Shown: positions 32,055 to 37,337 of the stretch, piece after piece | Numbering within the stretch: position 1 is the first letter of the stretch | Layout: each line of letters begins with the position of its first letter | Source: Streptomyces aurantiacus JA 4570 | GTDB lineage: Bacteria > Actinomycetota > Actinomycetes > Streptomycetales > Streptomycetaceae | Direction of reading: 5' to 3' | DNA length: 37,337 nt | Assembly (NCBI RefSeq): GCF_000414115.1 | Contig: NZ_AOPZ01000198.1 | Coordinates: 1 to 37,337 of the forward strand | The notes under the pieces: model-generated | Told to the model about the DNA's origin: nothing | Databases searched by the model: none | What the model saw: the letters and a program-made list of their open reading frames with translations, nothing else | Position numbers and translations under genes: made by a program

Positions 32055-33368
32055 TCAGTCCTTCGGGCGTGTGATGTGCACCCGGTAGTTCCCGTCCAGG
32101 TCCGCCCCCGCGACCGTCACCCGCACCCCGGTGTCCCGGTCCCGGAAGGTTTCTCCGGGGGCGTACGGGGCGTCCGACAGTTCGGCGTGCACGTTCGGGC
32201 TGCGGGTGCAGCCGCCGCTGTCGCGGGTGGAGTCGGAGACGGTGATGGGGCCGTGGCCGGTGTCGACGTCCGCGTCCACGCGGTAGATCAGGACGCCGGG
32301 GCGGCAGACCGCCTCGTCGTTGCCGGCTCGGGTGCGTACCTCCACGGCGTAGCCGGTCTTCTTCGTGAGGGGGATGAAGGCGAGCTTCGTGCCGCCGGTG
32401 CGGGCGAGCGGGGTGAGGAGGTGTTCGGTGGTGCCGGAGGCCGAGGCGCAGTCGACCTGGGAGTCGTCGAGCCAGCCCAGCTTCCACTTGTGCCAGGCGA
32501 GCAGGTCGTTGTTGGCGCCCCAGTCCTCGCTCATGATGTCCCAGTGGCCGACCGCGCCCCCGCCGTCCTGCGTGTACAGGTCGGGCAGGCCGAAGACGTG
32601 GCCGTTCTCGTGCGGGAGCACGCGGTAGCCGGTCTGGTCGTAGCTGCCCGAGCCGTCGTCCTGGCGGCTGTAGACGAACGACGCGTTGGAGATCGGCACG
32701 CCGTCGGCGACGGGCGCCTCGTGGTTGCCCGCGAACGTCACCGACAGGACGGTGTCGAGGGCGGAGGGCCCCGCGTTCGGGGTGACGAGGATGTTCACGA
32801 GGTCGTACGCCGCGAAGTCCACGTCGGGGTCGGCGGTGGCCACGATGTCGTCGACCAGCTCGCGGTAGCCCGGGTCGAAGGGGGCGCCGCGCTCTATGCC
32901 GTACTTCTTGAAGGGCTTCGGCATCCGCAGCCAGTCCTGGACGGGCGCCTCGGGGCGGTAGTCGACCCGGCCGTAGGAGCTGGTGCGGAACCAGTCCGTG
33001 GTCTGCGGGAAGAACTCCCCGAGCCGGTCGAGGGCGCGGCCCTCGCCGGGGGCGTCGGAGAAGTCGACCATCAGGTTCAGCGCGCGGACGGTGCCGGTGG
33101 AGCGGGCGTAGCCGGGTCCGGTGGGGATGCCCTCCGACATCTGCACCCCCAGGCCGCCGCCGATCATGCACCGGCCGAGCGCGGCCGACCGGGCCTGCGC
33201 GGTGGGGCCCGCCGCCGACGGGGTCTCGTCCATGAGGCGCCCGGTGCTCGCGGAGGCGGCGGCGCCGAGCGCCAGGGCGGTGACGGAGGCGAGGGCCGCG
33301 GTGCGGCGCGACACGCGCCGGAACGGGCGGCGGGACGGGCGAAGGGACGAGGGGCGAGATATGCGCAT
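32055..33368 (-). CDS. Secreted M6-family zinc metalloprotease
   Basis: A 437-residue exported protein. An Arg-rich signal peptide ends near residue 45 (ALGAAASAS). The M6 (immune inhibitor A-like) catalytic motif is HENGHVFGLPDLY, with the two His and Glu of HExxH and the downstream Asp. NLMVDFSD and the WDIMSEDWGANN segment, the Met-turn, are also typical. A C-terminal beta domain closes the protein (HAELSDAPYAPGETFRDRDTGVRVTV). I chose ATG 33368 with GGAGGG 8 nt upstream, although the frame stays open further. It is divergent from the TetR gene. Confidence 0.92.
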   Translation of the reverse strand: MRISRPSSLRPSRRPFRRVSRRTAALASVTALALGAAASASTGRLMDETPSAAGPTAQARSAALGRCMIGGGLGVQMSEGIPTGPGYARSTGTVRALNLMVDFSDAPGEGRALDRLGEFFPQTTDWFRTSSYGRVDYRPEAPVQDWLRMPKPFKKYGIERGAPFDPGYRELVDDIVATADPDVDFAAYDLVNILVTPNAGPSALDTVLSVTFAGNHEAPVADGVPISNASFVYSRQDDGSGSYDQTGYRVLPHENGHVFGLPDLYTQDGGGAVGHWDIMSEDWGANNDLLAWHKWKLGWLDDSQVDCASASGTTEHLLTPLARTGGTKLAFIPLTKKTGYAVEVRTRAGNDEAVCRPGVLIYRVDADVDTGHGPITVSDSTRDSGGCTRSPNVHAELSDAPYAPGETFRDRDTGVRVTVAGADLDGNYRVHITRPKD

Positions 33369-33502
33369 GCGTGGGCCCTCCACTCCACGGCAGCCGCCGG
33401 ACCCGACTGCACCCTGTTCGATCACCCTCTGCCGGAGGGTGCGCGGGCGCTCGCTGAGCGCGACCGATCGTGGGTCTGCGCAGGCGGGGAGGGGGGCGTG
33501 AG

Positions 33503-33546
33503 GGCTGGCGGCGGATCTGCCACCGGCTGGCGGCGGATCCGCCACG
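33503..33546. repeat. Two 22-bp tandem units, each with a 12-bp palindrome
   Basis: Units 33503-33524 and 33525-33546 differ by few bases. Each contains GGCGGATCYGCC (33510-33521; perfect palindrome at 33532-33543). The 22-bp period places both on one face of the helix. They lie in the 398-bp divergent region between the metalloprotease and TetR genes and may be operators. Confidence 0.5.
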
Positions 33547-33583
33547 GGCTCGTGGCGGGCTCATGGCGGCGCTCGGCGGGCGC

Positions 33584-33597
33584 GTGACGCAGGTCAC
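33584..33597. promoter_or_regulatory. Crp-like box GTGAC-gcag-GTCAC
   Basis: GTGACGCAGGTCAC fits the Streptomyces Crp pattern GTG-N6-GNCAC and is a perfect 5-bp dyad with a 4-nt spacer. A further inverted repeat (TCCCCGTTT 33628-33636, AAACGGGGA 33654-33662) lies between it and the TetR gene. Confidence 0.4.
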
Positions 33598-33766
33598 ATG
33601 TCGAGCGGGAAATAACCGGGGATCGTTTCCCCGTTTAGACCGGTGTCCGCGCGAAACGGGGAGCCACTCCCCGGATCGCTCACCCCGGCCCCGCCGGGAA
33701 ATTCGTTGGACCCGCCACCGCGGGCCCTGCGAGCCTGGGGCCTTTGACCGCTTCGAGGAGTTCACC

Positions 33767-34483
33767 GTGGAAACCGCCACCGTCGCGCAGCGCCGTACGT
33801 CCCGCCCGCGGGCCGACGCTCTGCGCAACCGGGAGCGGATCGTCACCGCCGCCCGCGAGATGTTCGTCGAGCAGGGCCCCGAGGTGCCGCTCGACGAGAT
33901 CGCGCGCCGCGCCGGCGTCGGCAACGCCACGGTGTACCGCCACTTCGCCGACCGCGGCGAGCTGGTGCACCACGTCGTCCTGGCCGTCACCGACCGCGTC
34001 TCGGCCCTGGCCGACGAGGCGGTCGAGGCCGTCGAGGCCGACCCGGGTGCCGCCTTCGAGGCGCTGCGGGGCTTCGTCCACGCCGCGGTGGACGAACGCA
34101 TCGGCGCCCTGTGTCCGATCCTCTCCGAGGCCGTCGACCCCGACCATCCCGATCTGCACGCCGGCCGGATCCGGCTCGAGGACGCCGTGGAAGGGCTGAT
34201 GGCGCGGGTGCGCGCCGCCGGTCAGCTGCGGACCGACATCGCCGTCGGAGATCTGATGGTCGCCCTCTCCCAGCTGACCAGGCCGCTGCCGGGCGCAGGC
34301 TGCCTGGTGGACTTCGACCAGTTCGTCCACCGCCATCTGCAGCTGTTCCTCGACGGCCTGATGACCCCGGCACGCTCCGAACTCCCGGGGCACGCCGCGA
34401 CGTTGGAGGAGCTGCGTCGCGACCACGACGAACGGCGGCCGCGGCGACCGCGGTCCAGCGAGGAGGGCCTGGGTCAAAAGTAG
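33767..34483 (+). CDS. TetR-family transcriptional regulator
   Basis: A 238-residue regulator. Residues 19-68 form the TetR helix-turn-helix (RIVTAAREMFVEQG, LDEIARRAGVGNATVYRHFADR). The C-terminal helical domain (about 75-210) resembles the SbtR-like group. The GTG start at 33767 has GAGGAG 6 nt upstream; the frame is open before it, but without coding character. The DHA2-family exporter gene begins 98 nt downstream on the same strand, so it is the probable target. Confidence 0.92.
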   Translation: METATVAQRRTSRPRADALRNRERIVTAAREMFVEQGPEVPLDEIARRAGVGNATVYRHFADRGELVHHVVLAVTDRVSALADEAVEAVEADPGAAFEALRGFVHAAVDERIGALCPILSEAVDPDHPDLHAGRIRLEDAVEGLMARVRAAGQLRTDIAVGDLMVALSQLTRPLPGAGCLVDFDQFVHRHLQLFLDGLMTPARSELPGHAATLEELRRDHDERRPRRPRSSEEGLGQK

Positions 34484-34581
34484 GACCCGTCCTCGCGACC
34501 GGGGGCCGATGCGCACGCACGCCCCTCAGGTGTCTCGTTTACCCCGTACTCACCTCTTTGTCTTCCTAGGTGGACCCACCC

Positions 34582-36114
34582 ATGTCTCAGTCACCCGTCA
34601 CTTCACTCGCTCCCGACCCAAAGCGCTGGAAAGCGCTGACCTTCATCGCGATCGCCCAGCTCATGGTGGTCCTCGACGCGACCATCGTGAACATCGCGCT
34701 GCCGTCCGCCCAGGAGGACCTCGGGATATCCGAGGGCAACAAGCAGTGGGTCATCACGGCCTACGCCCTGGCCTTCGGCGGTCTGCTCCTGTTCGGCGGC
34801 CGCATCGCCGACCTGTGGGGCCGTAAGCGCACCTTCGTGACCGGCCTCATCGGCTTCGCCGCCGCGTCCGCGCTCGGCGGTGCCGCCGCCAACGAGGCCA
34901 TGATGCTCGGCGCCCGCGCGCTGCAGGGTCTGTTCGGCGCGCTGCTCGCGCCCGCCGCCCTGTCGCTGCTCGCGGTGATGTTCACCGAGGCCAAGGAGCG
35001 CGCCAAGGCGTTCGGCATCTACGGCGCGATCGCCGGTGGCGGTGGCGCCGTCGGCCTGATCCTCGGCGGCTTCCTCACCGAGTACCTGAACTGGCGCTGG
35101 ACGTTCTTCGTGAACATCCCGTTCGCGGTCGTCGCCGCCGCCGGTGCGTACTTCGTGATCCGTGAGCCCTCCGAGGGCCGCAACCGCTCGCCGCTCGACA
35201 TCCCCGGCGTCGTCCTGTCCACCCTCGGTCTGGTCGCGCTCGTCTACGGCTTCACCCGCGCCGAGTCCGACGGCTGGTCCGACGCCGTGACCGTGACGAT
35301 GTTCGTCGCCTCCGTCGTGCTGCTCGCCGCGTTCGTCGTCACCGAGGCCAAGGTCAAGTCGCCGCTGCTCCCGCTGCGCGTCCTGACCGAGCGCAACCGC
35401 GGCGGCGTCTACCTCTCGCTCGGCCTCGCGATCATCTCGATGTTCGGCCTGTTCCTGTTCCTCACGTACTACCTGCAGATCGTCCAGGGCTACTCGCCGG
35501 TGAAGACCGGCTTCGCGTTCCTGCCGATGATCTTCGGCATGATCGTGGGTTCGACGCAGATCGGCACCCGCCTGATGACCCGCGTCGCGCCGCGCCTGCT
35601 GATGGCCCCGGGCTTCCTGCTCGCCGCGGTCGGCATGCTGCTCCTGACGCAGCTGGAGGTCGACACCTCGTACGCCGGTCTGATCCTGCCCGCGCAGCTG
35701 ATGCTGGGCCTCGGCATGGGTACGGCGTTCATGCCCGCCATGTCGCTGGCCACCCACGGTGTCGAGCCGCGTGACGCCGGTGTCGCCTCCGCGATGGTCA
35801 ACACCTCGCAGCAGGTCGGCGGCGCCATCGGCACGGCCCTGCTGAACACCATCGCGGCCTCCGCGACCACCGCGTACCTCACGGACCACGCGGCCTCCGC
35901 CACCACCCCGGCGGCGCAGAAGATGCTCGCGGCCCAGTCGATGGTGGAGGGCTACACGTCCGCCATCTGGTGGGCGGTCGGCATCCTGGTGGCGGCGTCG
36001 GCGATCGCCGCCGTCCTGGTCAACACCGGTGCCGACAGCGGCACTCCGGCGGCTTCGGGCGACGGTGTCGAGAACCCCGAGGACGCTGTCAAGATCCCCG
36101 TCGTGGCGCACTGA
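34582..36114 (+). CDS. DHA2-family MFS exporter (14-helix, EmrB/QacA type)
   Basis: A 510-residue membrane transporter with about 14 hydrophobic segments. It has LDATIVNIALPSAQ in helix 1 (the family's D1 motif), motif A as GGRIADLWGRKRTF, and motif C-like GGGGAVGLILGGFL before LNWRWTFFVNIP. Such proteins export drugs and other hydrophobic compounds using the proton gradient. ATG 34582 is preferred over GTG 34570 because AGGTGG lies 8 nt before it. It follows the TetR gene, and a MarR regulator converges on it, so either could control it. The substrate is unknown. Confidence 0.93.
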   Translation: MSQSPVTSLAPDPKRWKALTFIAIAQLMVVLDATIVNIALPSAQEDLGISEGNKQWVITAYALAFGGLLLFGGRIADLWGRKRTFVTGLIGFAAASALGGAAANEAMMLGARALQGLFGALLAPAALSLLAVMFTEAKERAKAFGIYGAIAGGGGAVGLILGGFLTEYLNWRWTFFVNIPFAVVAAAGAYFVIREPSEGRNRSPLDIPGVVLSTLGLVALVYGFTRAESDGWSDAVTVTMFVASVVLLAAFVVTEAKVKSPLLPLRVLTERNRGGVYLSLGLAIISMFGLFLFLTYYLQIVQGYSPVKTGFAFLPMIFGMIVGSTQIGTRLMTRVAPRLLMAPGFLLAAVGMLLLTQLEVDTSYAGLILPAQLMLGLGMGTAFMPAMSLATHGVEPRDAGVASAMVNTSQQVGGAIGTALLNTIAASATTAYLTDHAASATTPAAQKMLAAQSMVEGYTSAIWWAVGILVAASAIAAVLVNTGADSGTPAASGDGVENPEDAVKIPVVAH

Positions 36115-36133
36115 CGCCACGTACGACCAGCGG

Positions 36134-36177
36134 GTGGACCTGCCCGATCGCTCCTAACGGAGCCAGGGCAGGTCCGC
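36134..36177. terminator. Hairpin between exporter and MarR gene
   Basis: GGACCTGCCC (36136-36145) and GGGCAGGTCC (36166-36175) form a 10-bp stem, extended by weaker pairs. It lies after the exporter stop and overlaps the last codons of the convergent MarR gene. Confidence 0.6.
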
Positions 36178-36681
36178 CCCCGCCTCCTTCGGCTGAAGTC
36201 CCTCGGCGACGATCCTCATGATCTCGCCGAGGGACTTCTGCTGTTCCGGGCTCAGCCGGTCGAAGAGGGCCTGGCGCACCGCGTGCACATGCCCGGGCGC
36301 GGTCTGGCGCAGCACGTCGAAGCCGGCGTCCGTGAGAATGGCGAACTGCCCGCGCTTGTCCGTCGGGCAGTCCTCGCGCCGCACCCAGCCGCTCTTCTCC
36401 AGGCGCGCGATCGCGTGCGAGAGCCGGGACCGGGTGATCTTCGAACTCTTCGCCAGCTCGGTCATCCGCAGCCGCCGCCGCGGCGCCGCGGACAACTGCA
36501 CGAGCAGGCCGTAGTAGACGTGCGGCATGCCCGCGTCCCGCTGGAGCTGGCGGTCCAGGAAGTCCTCGAGCAGCGTGGAGGCGTGTATGTACGCCAGCCA
36601 GGTGCGCTGCTCCTCGTCATCGAGCCAGCGCGGCCCGGCGGCGTCCGCTGTCGCGGTGGATGGCGTGTCCATGTATTCCAC
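36154..36681 (-). CDS. MarR-family transcriptional regulator
   Basis: A 175-residue regulator. The winged helix covers about 55-115 (LRMTELAKSSKITRSRLSHAIARLEKSGWVRR, wing CPTDKRGQFAILTDAG). N- and C-terminal helices form the dimer interface. GGAAGGG lies 8 nt before the GTG at 36681; ATG 36672 is an alternative. It converges on the exporter gene. MarR proteins often repress exporters in response to phenolic ligands. Confidence 0.92.
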   Translation of the reverse strand: MEYMDTPSTATADAAGPRWLDDEEQRTWLAYIHASTLLEDFLDRQLQRDAGMPHVYYGLLVQLSAAPRRRLRMTELAKSSKITRSRLSHAIARLEKSGWVRREDCPTDKRGQFAILTDAGFDVLRQTAPGHVHAVRQALFDRLSPEQQKSLGEIMRIVAEGLQPKEAGADLPWLR

Positions 36682-36738
36682 TGTACGAGCCCTTCCTGTG
36701 TCCCCCGGACCGGCCGCCCCGGGGGCGCGCGAACTGCC

Positions 36739-37337
36739 TCAGAGCGCGGGCGGGTTGAGCTCCACACCGCGCAGCGCCGCGGTCCGCGCCGCGCGGTCGC
36801 CCACGTCACGGGCGGTGTCGGCGAACTTCACCGTGTGATCGTCGCCGTGCGCGGCGGCCCGCGCGAAGACCTCGTCGAAGGTGCTGCGCGCCGCTTCCTC
36901 GTGCGCTTCCTTGTACGTCCCCTCGTACGCCGCCGGGGTCGCGGGAGCGTAGGCCGCGGTGACCGCCGCGCTCGCCGCCCAGGCCGCGTCCAGGGAGGCG
37001 GGCCACAGCTCGCGGGGGAGCGCGGGCAGGGTGCGCAGGACGGCGTTGGGGGCGGTCGCGGCGTGCACGAGCATGATCGGCTCGCCGTGGCCGTGGGTGG
37101 CGTAGCGGTGGACGGCGGCGGTGACGAGGTCGGTGAGGAGGGCGCGGGCGGTGCCGGGGTCGGGGGCGCCGGGCGCGCGGTCCCCGTTGCCCGCGGGCCA
37201 GGCCGGGACCGAGGTGAGCTGGGCGAAGCGGTCCGGGAGGCTGCCGTCCTGCACCGGGATCCGCTCCACCGCGTCGAGCGCGGCCGCGGGGGAGGCCGGC
37301 GCGGGCAGGGCGACGGGGGTGCGGGCGGGCAGCGGGG
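36739..37337 (-). CDS. Questin oxidase-like protein (DUF4243), 5' end outside window
   Basis: The last 199 or so residues of a longer protein; the frame is open to the edge. The segments HRYATHGHGEPIMLVHAATAPNAVLRTLPALP and the closing HGDDHTVKFADTARD fit the questin-oxidase family, which includes a fungal Baeyer-Villiger-type oxidase of anthraquinone breakdown. Bacterial members have no known substrate. A GTG at 37269 is an internal possibility only. Confidence 0.7.
   Translation of the reverse strand, partial: PLPARTPVALPAPASPAAALDAVERIPVQDGSLPDRFAQLTSVPAWPAGNGDRAPGAPDPGTARALLTDLVTAAVHRYATHGHGEPIMLVHAATAPNAVLRTLPALPRELWPASLDAAWAASAAVTAAYAPATPAAYEGTYKEAHEEAARSTFDEVFARAAAHGDDHTVKFADTARDVGDRAARTAALRGVELNPPAL

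Noticed and set aside
34603..36120. A 505-residue minus-strand frame opposite the exporter
   Set aside because: It is rich in Gly, Arg, Asp and His and antisense to a clear transporter gene; no ribosome site or motif supports it.
1..37337. CRISPR array, prophage or biosynthetic gene cluster
   Set aside because: No spaced repeat array, phage structural genes, or polyketide, peptide or terpene synthase genes are present.

Overview
The window is chromosomal DNA from a high-GC actinomycete, almost certainly a Streptomyces. The evidence is very high third-position GC, frequent GTG starts with GGAGG-type ribosome sites, a chaplin-like aerial-hypha surface protein, a Streptomyces-type dispersed intergenic repeat, and several families typical of the genus (M6 protease, DHA2 exporter, XRE/NUDIX pair). 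Both edges cut genes: a D,D-carboxypeptidase on the left and a questin-oxidase-like protein on the right.

Region 1 (1-12658) is rich in envelope and signalling genes. A D,D-carboxypeptidase faces a multi-pass membrane protein across a near-perfect terminator. Next, on the minus strand, is a tight operon of a PknG-type Ser/Thr kinase, a four-helix membrane protein and a substrate-binding lipoprotein. This resembles the GlnX-GlnH-PknG amino-acid-sensing route of mycobacteria and corynebacteria, but the binding protein looks like a different family. Then come a bifunctional penicillin-binding protein with degenerate transpeptidase motifs followed by a MerR regulator, and a divergent GntR/DUF1648 pair with a palindrome over its start codon.

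Region 2 (12659-20150) is accessory in character. It holds a BioF2-type acetyltransferase, a secreted trypsin-like protease with five C-terminal repeats, a short chaplin, a SnoaL-like protein with a SoxR-like box upstream, a gene remnant, an XRE/NUDIX pair, two small unrecognised genes and tRNA-Arg(CCT).

Region 3 (20151-25555) is a LysR-controlled catabolic cluster: an FAD amine oxidase, a 2-oxoadipate dioxygenase/decarboxylase (HglS type) and an ALDH7-type aminoadipate-semialdehyde dehydrogenase. Together they suggest lysine/pipecolate degradation through 2-oxoadipate. An isolated TetR-like operator follows the last gene.

Region 4 (25556-31922) has an acetyltransferase, an SDR, a small secreted protein, a short Rho paralogue behind a long pyrimidine-rich leader, and a four-gene cassette with two WXG-bearing proteins that looks like a type VII secretion substrate module.

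Region 5 (31923-37337) has a secreted M6 metalloprotease, a TetR regulator, a DHA2-family exporter, a MarR regulator and the questin-oxidase-like gene. The strongest candidates for under-described biology are the PknG sensing operon, the Rho paralogue with its leader, the WXG cassette and the degenerate penicillin-binding protein.
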